Part shown: in pieces, positions 42,097 through 49,706 of the stretch | Numbering within the stretch: position 1 is the stretch's first letter | How the letters are laid out: each line of letters begins with the position of its first letter | Origin: Isosphaeraceae bacterium | Lineage (GTDB): Bacteria; Planctomycetota; Planctomycetia; Isosphaerales; Isosphaeraceae | NCBI GenBank assembly: GCA_031291845.1 | Contig: JARLIH010000220.1 | Span: 1-52,599 of the forward strand | DNA: 52,599 nt | Reading direction: 5' to 3' | The notes under the pieces: model-generated | Seen by the model: the letters and a program-made list of their open reading frames with translations, nothing else | The model's database searches: none | Told to the model about the DNA's origin: nothing | Made by a program: the position numbers and the translations under genes

Positions 42097-42301
42097 TGGT
42101 CCACTCCTCGAGCACGAAGAGCGTCGCCGGCTCGTCCGCCGGGCGGGCCAGCGCGTAGGCCGCCTGCGCCTCGGCCTGGAGCCCATTGACCGTCTTGGCC
42201 AGGTCCGCGGCCTGCCCCTCCTTGATCTCGAGCCCCGACTGCTCGCGCGCGATCCGCACGAGCGTCTCCTTCGTCAGCGTCCGTTCGGCCGGGTCGGGCA
42301 T
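42089..42301 (-). CDS. GatC/AtzG-like small amidase partner
   Basis: 70 residues. The layout is an N-terminal helix (TKETLVRIAREQSGLEIKEG), a second helix (QAADLAKTVNGLQAEAQAAY), then an acidic Pro-containing tail (ADEPATLFVLEEW). This matches the GatC/AtzG pattern of two helices and an extended C-terminal arm that wraps around the amidase. It overlaps the amidase start by 8 nt. Assignment by pattern and context only; a general hypothetical is possible. Confidence 0.65.
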   Translation of the reverse strand: MPDPAERTLTKETLVRIAREQSGLEIKEGQAADLAKTVNGLQAEAQAAYALARPADEPATLFVLEEWTND

Positions 42302-42899
42302 CGGTTCGCTCCGCGCGCTGGGATGGACAAGTGCGCCGTCCCGCCTTCGGTCGTCGGAGGCGAAACGAGCGATCCGAAAGAGTCTACCGGACCGGAACGC
42401 CGTGGACCACAGGCGACATTATCAGACCCCCACCACCACCCATGCACCAATGAGCCCGGAGGAGCGCGGCACCCTTACGCATAAATTTAAAAACATTAAA
42501 TAATTACAAATCGTAGACTATCAATCTAAAACACACTATGATCCTGCCGACGTACTCAAGTGATCGCCTGGAAGGCGCGGAATTCTTGATCGCGGAGCCT
42601 AGGACATTGGCCGCGCGGGAGCACGGAGCCCGGCCGCCATCCTGGTAGATCGACAGCACTTTGTTGCGCGGCGGGTTGTTATCCTCAACGCCTCGGACGC
42701 GGAGCGTCTGGCAGCCCCGATGGGCGCTGTCAAAGGCACCACAGAAACCGCTTTCGCTGGCGGCACGATGAAGCCGTCGCAAGCCAAACTCTTCAGCGGC
42801 ACGTCTCAGGGCCCCCCCTAGAGTAACGGTCGCTGACGCCTTCTCGGGCTTATCGATTTGGGGCCCAGCGCGACCTGGCCCCGGAATCCTTCCGCGCGA
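42302..42899. other. Gene-free stretch, AT-rich edge then a GC-rich block of unclear nature
   Basis: 42481-42545 is strikingly AT-rich for this genome (AAATTTAAAAACATTAAATA type). The block 42560-42830 is GC-rich. The + strand has an open frame from about 42606 to 42823 with a protein-like translation (VVILNASDAERLAAPMGAVK) but no start codon or RBS. The minus strand is also open. It could be a gene remnant or a non-coding RNA; nothing is assigned. Confidence 0.45.
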
Positions 42900-43988
42900 T
42901 CAGTACCGGAAAATCACCTCGGCGAGGAGCTGGTTGCCGTAGAGCGACTTGTGCTGATCGCTGACCGGGAACTGGTAGCACACGCCGAGCTCCAAGTGCT
43001 TGCTCACGTCGTACTTGAAGCCGGGAGCGAGCGTGACGATGCTGTTGCCCGTGAATCCCGAGGTGCCGAGGTTGAGGAATCCGGCCCCTTCCATGCCGAC
43101 CGAGGCGGGCAGGTAGTGCGCACTCTGGTTGTAGTAGAACCAACTGGTCTCGAAGAACGGCACGAACTTGCCGAACCGGCGGTCGACGTGCAACTGGGTA
43201 TAGAAGTAGCCGGTCTGCTGGTTCTGCACCGCGATGTTCTGGCCAAACTGGCCGGACACGTGCCAGTCGTCCATGAACTGCTTGGCAAAGATGCCGTAGA
43301 CGCCCAGTAGGCCCGAGCCGTGGTGCTGATAGATGTTGGCGTAGCCGGTCGGCGGTTCGTACTGCACAGCGCCGGTGAACAGGAACTGGTTCTCAACGTC
43401 GCGAACGATCACGTACTTCGCACCGGCCGCCAGGTTCGCCAGGCCGGTCACCGACTTGCCCGGGTTGGGCGAAAAACGGACGATGCCGTCTTTGTCGGCG
43501 AAGATCTGAAGCCGGTCGGTCAAAGCCAGGCGAAGTTGCAGCGCGTAGACCTGGTACGTGCCCTTGCCGATCACCGGAGTGCCCGGCACAGCCCAGTTGT
43601 TGAGGAAGACGAAACGAGCTTCGGTCAACGACCGCGCGTCCTTGGCCTGGATCGGGTCGGTCATCGGCCCGACGAACCCGTCGAACGCGTGATCACTTTC
43701 AAAGGGCGCCCGCGCCTCCGCGGCCTCCGCAAAAGTCACCTGGGCCCCGAACGGAGATGTGACCGTCGCGCCGGTCGGAGGCAAGGGCGGGATCGCTGGT
43801 CCCGCCGGAGCGAATCCTGGTGCCGTGGCTTCCTCGACGACCTGGGTCAGCTCCGCGAGATCGTCCCGCGCCCTTTCTTCGGCAATCGGCTCCGCACTCG
43901 CCAAGGCGGCGCCCCCCCCTGGTGCGGCGGCCGCAGGCGCGAATTGGCCCGAATAGATCGCCAAAACGAACACAAGCCCCATCATCAT
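42900..43988 (-). CDS. Outer-membrane beta-barrel protein (transporter/porin-like)
   Basis: 362 residues. The signal peptide (MGLVFVLAIYSGQFAPAAAA) is followed by an Ala/Pro-rich linker to about residue 90, then an amphipathic beta-rich region (ARFVFLNNWAVPGTPVIGKG, YVIVRDVENQFLFTGAVQYE, KHLELGVCYQFPVSDQHKSL). It ends in VIFRY, a terminal aromatic residue as expected for outer-membrane barrels. It resembles planctomycete transporter/MetA-like barrels. Substrate unknown. AGGAGG lies 5 nt before the first of three consecutive ATG codons at 43988. An 8-bp palindrome (44029-44058) lies about 40 nt upstream of the start. Confidence 0.78.
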   Translation of the reverse strand: MMMGLVFVLAIYSGQFAPAAAAPGGGAALASAEPIAEERARDDLAELTQVVEEATAPGFAPAGPAIPPLPPTGATVTSPFGAQVTFAEAAEARAPFESDHAFDGFVGPMTDPIQAKDARSLTEARFVFLNNWAVPGTPVIGKGTYQVYALQLRLALTDRLQIFADKDGIVRFSPNPGKSVTGLANLAAGAKYVIVRDVENQFLFTGAVQYEPPTGYANIYQHHGSGLLGVYGIFAKQFMDDWHVSGQFGQNIAVQNQQTGYFYTQLHVDRRFGKFVPFFETSWFYYNQSAHYLPASVGMEGAGFLNLGTSGFTGNSIVTLAPGFKYDVSKHLELGVCYQFPVSDQHKSLYGNQLLAEVIFRY

Positions 43989-44436
43989 CAGATCCTCCTG
44001 ATCTTCCCGCACCGATCGCAACCCCGAACGCATAGGCGGAGTCGAAACTTCCTATGCGTGGGCGTCGATGCAGCAGACGCCTCCGAACTATCGGCTTTCT
44101 TTCAGGTCTCCGTGACTCCGAGTTTGGGCTCGGGGCCGAGGAAAAGAGGGAAAAGTCCACAGAGACAGCGAAAAACAAGGCAAATCGTGCGAGAGCGGCG
44201 TGAATCGTAATCAACCTGTGTGTTGATCGAGTGATCGGGGTGTCGGACTTCGTATTGGTAGGGCCACGCCGGCCGATCCGGTTTTTGTTTAACCCAAAAA
44301 AACGAAGCCGACGAGCAAGATGTCGCACCTTCGCCGGAATTGAAAGAAATACAGAAACGTGCATACTATTCTAATTATGAACCGTGTCCGCCACGACCCG
44401 CCGGCGCAACTCGGGAACTTATTGCCGGCCTATTTT
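43989..44436. other. Intergenic region with leader palindrome
   Basis: No gene was seen. It contains the palindrome CGCATAGG/CCTATGCG at 44029-44058, a possible half copy of the TGTAGGG-type repeat near 44257-44275 (GGTAGGGCCACGCCGGCC), and AT-richer sequence toward the methyltransferase end. Confidence 0.5.
44029..44058 (-). promoter_or_regulatory. Palindrome in the outer-membrane gene leader
   Basis: CGCATAGG (44029-44036) and CCTATGCG (44051-44058) pair over 8 bp with a 14-nt spacer. Located 41 nt upstream of the start codon at 43988. It could be a repressor site or a leader hairpin; there is no matching regulator in the window. Confidence 0.45.
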
Positions 44437-45102
44437 TCAGTAGAGGAACGGCAGCAGGCGCCAGGTGTGTCGACGATATGCGGAGTAGCGCTCGCCGAAT
44501 TCCGACTCGAGTAACGCCTCCTCGGAGTTCATGCGCGCGACGAGCGGCGGGAGCAGCAGCAGCGAGACCAAAACACCGATCGCGCTGCGGAAAACCAGGG
44601 CCCAGCCCAAGACGGTTATCAGCAGGCCGAGGTAGCTGGGATGGCGGATCACGCGATAGAGGCCGCGGGTCACGAGCTCGTGGCCTTCCTGGATCGCCAC
44701 GAGGCCGCTGAACCGACGCCCCAGCACAAACACGGGCGCTACCCGGAGGACGCACCCGACAGCGTACAGGGTCAGCCCGAGATAGCGCGCCACGTCCCCG
44801 TCGATCGACAAGATCTCGCGGCGGTCGGTGTACGCCGGCAGCCACCCGAGAATAAAGCTGATGATCGCCACGGGCAGGAAGATCCAACGGTTCTTGGTGT
44901 CCTCGCGCCGACCGCCGGAGATGTTGGCGTTCGTGAAGAGCGCCGCGACGGAGACGACCACGGTCACGACGACGGCGCCGGCCCGCGCAGGGTGCGCCAT
45001 AATCGCGGACCAGCCGTGCCAGCCCCAGATCGCGAGCCCGAGATAGATCGTCGCCGACGCCACCGTCATCAGCATCATGCCCCACTTCGGCAGCGGCTTC
45101 AT
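44437..45102 (-). CDS. Isoprenylcysteine carboxylmethyltransferase (ICMT)-family membrane protein
   Basis: 221 residues, about 5 TM segments. The C-terminal block is the family hallmark: ELVTRGLYRVIRHPSYLGLLITVLGWAL contains the RHPxY/PxYxG SAM-binding segment, and LLESEFGERYSAYRRHTWRLLPF contains the E-x-x-F/Y-Y-x-x-Y-x-x-x-x-x-R/P ending. These small methyltransferases act on lipids or protein C-termini. In bacteria the substrates are mostly unknown. The start at 45102 (MKPLPKWGMMLMTVASATIY) is followed at once by TM1. It stands alone and is divergent from the 45.7-kb gene. Confidence 0.85.
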   Translation of the reverse strand: MKPLPKWGMMLMTVASATIYLGLAIWGWHGWSAIMAHPARAGAVVVTVVVSVAALFTNANISGGRREDTKNRWIFLPVAIISFILGWLPAYTDRREILSIDGDVARYLGLTLYAVGCVLRVAPVFVLGRRFSGLVAIQEGHELVTRGLYRVIRHPSYLGLLITVLGWALVFRSAIGVLVSLLLLPPLVARMNSEEALLESEFGERYSAYRRHTWRLLPFLY

Positions 45103-45727
45103 GGTTCCGGACCTCCGTAGCCTGGCGGTTCGCCGCCCCCCGCGGGGGGCTCACCACGTGGTGCTTCGGACGCGGGTCCCGGTTATTGAGGACAGGAATT
45201 CCCGCCGCCGTCACGAGCCTTGGCCAGCGTGAACGGCTCCGTGCCGGCGACAGCCCGTTCTCCCAGGTCAGGCGGGTTCCCTCACTTCCGGCTGCTGCGC
45301 CCGATCCCCGGCCCACGCCAGACTGTGTCTATGTTCGATCGAAGGGCGCGGACGTGGGCGTTCTTGAAACAAGGAAAAGGACCGGCGCGTGGTCTTGACG
45401 CTGTAAGTCTCCAATGCATACATTATTTCAATCGCTCTTACTCAAGGTGGGTAAGAAGTCGGCAATGGTAGCCCTGCTGCGTGATGTCAACCATCACCGA
45501 GGCGGGGCTTTTCGTTGCGCCTCACGGTGGGAAAGTCGTTATGCCGCCCGCTCGGGTCGGCAACGATCGAGGGCATCAAGAATGATTCGTGATTCGGCTC
45601 GGGAACGGAAGAAGTCGCCGTTGATGGTCAAGAGTCGGTAGAGTTTTGTCTCCGGCCGTGAGGGAGGGCTCACCTTCGCACTGGGAACAAAACAGTACAT
45701 TTTTCCCTACAAAGAGAGGTGAGCACA
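45103..45727. other. Divergent intergenic region with a possible long leader
   Basis: 625 bp with no supported gene. The right-hand 300 bp follow a possible promoter (45395-45424) and contain a small hairpin GAGGCG/CGCCTC (45499-45523). No known riboswitch consensus was recognised. Confidence 0.5.
45395..45424 (+). promoter_or_regulatory. Possible sigma70-like promoter for the 45.7-kb gene
   Basis: TTGACG (45395-45400) and TACATT (45419-45424) with an 18-bp spacer. If used, the transcript would have an untranslated leader of about 295 nt. Confidence 0.35.
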
Positions 45728-46420
45728 ATGCGGCAGGTGTTGAGTCTTCTCGCGCTCGCAGGCGTGGGCCTGTTCAGCGCGTGGGCTGTCGGCCGTATCG
45801 ACGCCCAAGAGCCGGCGCAACCGGTCAAGTCTTCGCGGGGCGGCCTTATGGCCAGGGCCGGGCGGCACCAGTTCGAGGTTTTCTTCTACCCGACCGGGGT
45901 GAGGGTTTTCGCCCAGGATCGGACGGGCGCGGTTGTTGACGCATCGCGGCTCACCGGGACCGCGACGTTCTACCACCCCAACTCGCCGAAGCCATGGTTC
46001 TCGCGCCCGCTGCGCGGCGAACCCGCATCTCTCGACCTCGCCGTCGGCCTGAGTGACGCTCCGGCGGTCGGCGCCAAAGTCGTGTTCGAGGTCATGGGCC
46101 TGTCGGACCCTTCTGAGTCCATCGCCTCCTTCACGCTCCCCTTGGAGTTCGTCTCGACGCCCGGCGCGCAGATCACGCCGCCCCGAGGCGAGGTTCCGGC
46201 CGTTCCGCCTTACACCTACGGGCCTGGCTACCAGGGATACGGCTACTACGAGAATACGAGCCCGGGAACGTATTCCGCCGCATCGGGGTCCCGCAGCTAC
46301 ATGAGCTCCATTCCGGGCATGTACGCCCCCGGAGGCATGAACGTCGGGCCCGGCCATCGCGACTGGACCACGGGCCGCAGTTCCCCGCTTGCCAAGCCCT
46401 GGCTGCGCCCGATGGATTGA
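45728..46420 (+). CDS. Hypothetical exported protein with Tyr/Gly/Pro-rich tail
   Basis: 230 residues from the ATG at 45728 (GGTGA 6 nt upstream; an in-frame GTG at 45719 is less likely). Signal peptide MRQVLSLLALAGVGLFSAWA. Residues about 38-150 form a beta-rich domain (HQFEVFFYPTGVRVFAQDRT, GTATFYHPNSPKPWF, AKVVFEVMGLSDPSESIASF). The last 70 residues are low-complexity and rich in Tyr, Gly, Pro and Ser (YTYGPGYQGYGYYENTSPGT). No family is recognised, but such domains accompany metal-efflux genes in some planctomycetes, and a copper oxidase and efflux gene lie 1.5-4 kb downstream (inference, weak). Confidence 0.65.
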   Translation: MRQVLSLLALAGVGLFSAWAVGRIDAQEPAQPVKSSRGGLMARAGRHQFEVFFYPTGVRVFAQDRTGAVVDASRLTGTATFYHPNSPKPWFSRPLRGEPASLDLAVGLSDAPAVGAKVVFEVMGLSDPSESIASFTLPLEFVSTPGAQITPPRGEVPAVPPYTYGPGYQGYGYYENTSPGTYSAASGSRSYMSSIPGMYAPGGMNVGPGHRDWTTGRSSPLAKPWLRPMD

Positions 46421-46497
46421 GGCCGAATCGCCGGGCGGAACGACGTGGAACGTACTCAAGATGCTTGCCTGAGGGACTCGGACACAAGGAGACTTCG

Positions 46498-47463
46498 ATG
46501 ATTCGCAAGACAGGCCGTTGGCTGGCGGCGATCGTGGTGGGACTGACGTGCGCGGCGGATTCGGTGTACGCCCAGGGGAACAGTTGGCAGGCCGATCACG
46601 ACGCTGGCTGGAGGGCGTACCAGGTGGGCCGGTTCGGCGATGCCTTGACTCAGCTCCGAGTGGCGGAAAAGGAGGCGGAGGCGTTCGGGGCAAACGACCC
46701 GAGGCTCGCCACGACGCGCGACCACCTTGCCTGGGTGCTGTGCGCGCTGGGCAAGAACGCCGAGGGCGAAGCCCTGGCCAAGTCGGGGCTCTCCATCCGA
46801 GAGAAGACACTCGGGGCAGAGCACGCCGACGTGGCCAAGAGCCTGAACACGCTCGCGTGCCTCTACGACATGGCGGGAAAGCCCGAGCAGTCGAAACCCC
46901 TTTATGAGCGATGCCTCGCGCTCGCCGAGAAGACCTATGGGAACGACGATCTCAAGGTGGCGGCGGTCCTCGACAACCTGGGCACGGTCGATCATGTCCT
47001 GGGCAAGAACGACGAGGCGGAAGCCGCCTACAAGCGGGCGCTGGCGATTCGGGAAAAGGCGCCGGAGAGCAAGCCGATCGACCTGGCCCCCACGCTCTAC
47101 AACCTCGGGCTCCTCGATCACGATCGAGGAAAGCACGACGCGGCGGACCCTCTCCTGAAGCGTGCGCTGGAGATCCGCGAGAAGACCCTGGGGCCCGACC
47201 ACCCGGACGTGGCGGCGAGCCTCGAAGCCCTGGGCAACCACTATACGAAGCAAGGCAAGACCGCAGATGCCGAGCGAGCGTTGAAGCGGGCTCTGGCGAT
47301 TTACGAGGCGACGGTCGGGGCCGACAGTCCCGACGTGGCGCGGTGCTGCAACAACATGGCAAAGTGCTGCCGGGCGATGGGTCAGCCTGACGTCGCGAAG
47401 ACGCTCGACACGCGCGCGAATGCGATTCAGGAGAAGCACAAGCACACTCATTCGCCGCGTTGA
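46498..47463 (+). CDS. Exported tetratricopeptide-repeat protein (kinesin-light-chain-like repeats)
   Basis: 321 residues. Signal peptide MIRKTGRWLAAIVVGLTCAA, cut near VYAQG. Then about six TPR units of 42 residues, of the long TPR_12/kinesin-light-chain type: repeats of LxxxLxxLYxxxGKxxxAxPLYxRxLAIxEK can be read as TLACLYDMAGKPEQSKPLYE, NLGTVDHVLGKNDEAEAAYK, NLGLLDHDRGKHDAADPLLK and ALGNHYTKQGKTADAERALK, each followed by REKTLGPDHPDVA-like linkers. It is a protein-protein interaction scaffold in the periplasm or at the cell surface; the partner is unknown. AAGGAGA lies 6 nt before the ATG, which rejects the longer frame from 46417. Confidence 0.85.
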   Translation: MIRKTGRWLAAIVVGLTCAADSVYAQGNSWQADHDAGWRAYQVGRFGDALTQLRVAEKEAEAFGANDPRLATTRDHLAWVLCALGKNAEGEALAKSGLSIREKTLGAEHADVAKSLNTLACLYDMAGKPEQSKPLYERCLALAEKTYGNDDLKVAAVLDNLGTVDHVLGKNDEAEAAYKRALAIREKAPESKPIDLAPTLYNLGLLDHDRGKHDAADPLLKRALEIREKTLGPDHPDVAASLEALGNHYTKQGKTADAERALKRALAIYEATVGADSPDVARCCNNMAKCCRAMGQPDVAKTLDTRANAIQEKHKHTHSPR

Positions 47464-47939
47464 AAAACGGCGGACTCGAGAAGAGCGGCGGGAGGCCGGC
47501 GGCACGACAGTACCCCGGCTTCCCGCGGTTGCGGCTCCGGGCCCAGCGCGAAGCGAGGGTCTACGCGGGCCGAGCGGTTTTCTTATGGGTCGCACGCAAC
47601 CAACGGTGGGTGGCTACGGCTGAGCCCGGTTAGCCGCCCGCGCTGGACTCGCCGGTCTTCCTCCCTCCCTCCTTTTGTGGGGGAGCGGATCAGAAAGCCT
47701 CTCAATACTCTGCCACAACGCTGGAAGGGTACGGATGCACGCGACACCCTCAATTTCCGGGCCAGTCCGTCGAGCCCACCGCGAAGCGAAGAGCGGCGAC
47801 AACGAAACGACCGATACAGCGGAACGACGGGAAGGGCGCGCTCAGCGGCGGCCCAATTTCGCGGGTAGAATCACTCTGTTCGGCTGGTAGGCTCCCAGCC
47901 GGCGATTCCTCCGTGTCCCGGCCAAGTCGAGGTGACGTG
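47464..47939. other. Intergenic region, nothing identified
   Basis: 476 bp between the TPR gene and the multicopper oxidase. Open frames are short and overlap on both strands without coding features. No strong promoter, hairpin or repeat was recognised apart from the oxidase ribosome-binding site at its right end. Confidence 0.5.
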
Positions 47940-49517
47940 ATGGAGAGCGAGACGAGCAGGCGAACGTTTCTCCAGGGGAGCACGGTGGTGGCAGCCGGGC
48001 TGCTGGCAGCCGAGGCAACCGCCGTGGCGCAGGAAGCCCCGGCGAAACACGAACACGAGCACGGCGGGCAAGGTTCGGACGCGGATTACCCCCGCAATCG
48101 TCCCAGCCCCGGCGGCCCCGTGGGGAGCCTTACCGACCGGGGCAAGCTCGTGCCGGGTCTCCGACACGCGGGTGAACCCCCTGTTCCCGTCATCGTGCCC
48201 GACCTGCCTGAGAAACTCTCGTGGAAACGTGTTGATGGCGTCAAGGAGTTCCACCTTCACTGCACACCCGTCAAGCGAGAGTTCCTGCCGGGACTGTTCA
48301 TGGACGTCTGGGGCTTCAACGGCACGATGCCCGGCCCGACGATCGAGACGGTGCAGGGCGACCGCGTGCGCCTGGTCGTCCACAACGACCTGCCCGAGTC
48401 TACGGCCGTTCACTGGCACGGCCTGGAGATGCCCGTCCGTTTCGACGGCGTGCCGGGACTGACCCAACCGCCGATCCGTCCCGGCGAGACCTACGCGTAC
48501 GAGTTCGACCTCCACCAGAGCGGCACCTACTTCTACCACTCGCACGACGCGATGCAGGAAGGCATCGGGATGGTGGGGCTCTTCATCATCCATCCCAGGG
48601 AGCCGCACGAGCCACGGGTCGACCGCGATTTCGCCCTCATCAGCCAGGAGTGGGCCGTTCTGCCGGGGGCGACGATCCCCAACACGATGTCGATGGAGTT
48701 CAACCTCTTCACATTCAACGGGCGCTCCGGCCCCTATGTCACGCCGCTGGTGTGTCAACTCGGCGAGCGGGTCCGCATCCGGTTCGTCAACTTCAGCGCC
48801 ATCGACCATCACCCTTTCCACCTGCACGGCGTAACCTTCTGGGTCACGGGGACGGAAGGGGGCCGCATCCCGCCGTCGGCCTGGATCCCGGGTAACACGG
48901 TCCTCGTCGGGGTGGCGCAGGTGCGCGAGGTCGAGTTCATCGCCAACAACGTGGGGGACTGGCCGCTGCACTGCCACATGTTTCACCACATGATGAACTT
49001 CATGAGCACGATGGTCGGGCCGATGGGGGGTCACACCATCCAGGGGATGCGGGCCGGGCAGAGTTCAACCGGCGGCATGGGGATCGCGACCGGGGGTCCG
49101 GCCCTGTCGTCCGAGGCGTTCGGGCCCAGCATGGGCCGCAGCATGGGGGAGCAGACCAGCATCGACCGCGCCGTGGGTAACATGACCGTGATGCCGCCCG
49201 GCCGCGGCGGTCACGGCAGTCACGGCGCCCACGGCGCTTCGGGCCGGCGCGTGCCGGGATCACCCGTGGGGATGCTGGACATGCCGGTGGAATGGACCCC
49301 GGAGCAAGTCCGCAAGCTCAACAAGCGCGAGACGCGCGGGATGCGCCACGACTGGTACACCGGGGTCGAGGGGCTGTTCACCGTCGTCCGAGTCCTGCCT
49401 CCGGACCTCTTCGAGAAGGTGATGTCGGGCGCTGGGGACATTCCGCCCGGGGCCAGCATCCCCGGCGGCCCGTCCGCCGCCCCGATGCCGGGCGCGCACC
49501 ACCACTATCCGGGTTAG
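47940..49517 (+). CDS. Multicopper oxidase (CopA/laccase-like), Tat-exported
   Basis: 525 residues from the ATG at 47940 (GAGGTGA just upstream). A Tat signal (SRRTFLQGS) opens the protein. All four copper motifs are present: HWH at 158-160, HSH at 200-202, HHPFHLH at 290-296 and HCHMFHHMMNFM at 344-355, where His350 and Met355 would hold the type-1 copper. The C-terminal 160 residues add Met/Gly and His/Gly-rich stretches (MGRSMGEQ, GHGSHGAHG) and end with HHHYPG, suggesting extra Cu(I) binding. It probably oxidises Cu(I) or phenolic substrates in the periplasm. It converges on a TolC/CusC-type gene, in line with copper detoxification. Confidence 0.92.
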   Translation: MESETSRRTFLQGSTVVAAGLLAAEATAVAQEAPAKHEHEHGGQGSDADYPRNRPSPGGPVGSLTDRGKLVPGLRHAGEPPVPVIVPDLPEKLSWKRVDGVKEFHLHCTPVKREFLPGLFMDVWGFNGTMPGPTIETVQGDRVRLVVHNDLPESTAVHWHGLEMPVRFDGVPGLTQPPIRPGETYAYEFDLHQSGTYFYHSHDAMQEGIGMVGLFIIHPREPHEPRVDRDFALISQEWAVLPGATIPNTMSMEFNLFTFNGRSGPYVTPLVCQLGERVRIRFVNFSAIDHHPFHLHGVTFWVTGTEGGRIPPSAWIPGNTVLVGVAQVREVEFIANNVGDWPLHCHMFHHMMNFMSTMVGPMGGHTIQGMRAGQSSTGGMGIATGGPALSSEAFGPSMGRSMGEQTSIDRAVGNMTVMPPGRGGHGSHGAHGASGRRVPGSPVGMLDMPVEWTPEQVRKLNKRETRGMRHDWYTGVEGLFTVVRVLPPDLFEKVMSGAGDIPPGASIPGGPSAAPMPGAHHHYPG

Positions 49518-49541
49518 ACGCCCCAGGCGGAGTACAGAAGG

Positions 49542-49626
49542 CGTCCTGGTGGGATACCAGGACGGTTGCGAAGTGGATCGTCGAGCGATCGGGGCGGCAC
49601 GCCCCGGAGTCTTCGACGGGCGTGCC
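49542..49626. terminator. Two hairpins between convergent oxidase and efflux genes
   Basis: CGTCCTGG/CCAGGACG (49542-49564, 8-bp stem) and GGCACGCCC/GGGCGTGCC (49596-49626, 9-bp stem). They lie in the 189-bp space where the two genes converge. T-tracts are missing, so termination is inferred from position only. Confidence 0.5.
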
Positions 49627-49706
49627 ACCCGGAACGTGCCGAAGACCCCGATAACCCGGTATGGCAATCGTCCTGGGTGGGATACGCCAACCGGCCGGCG
49701 ACGTCA

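Noticed and set aside
45430..45727. Riboswitch in the leader of the 45.7-kb gene
   Set aside because: No conserved core of the cobalamin, TPP, SAM, glycine or c-di-GMP classes could be recognised; only a weak 6-bp hairpin is visible.
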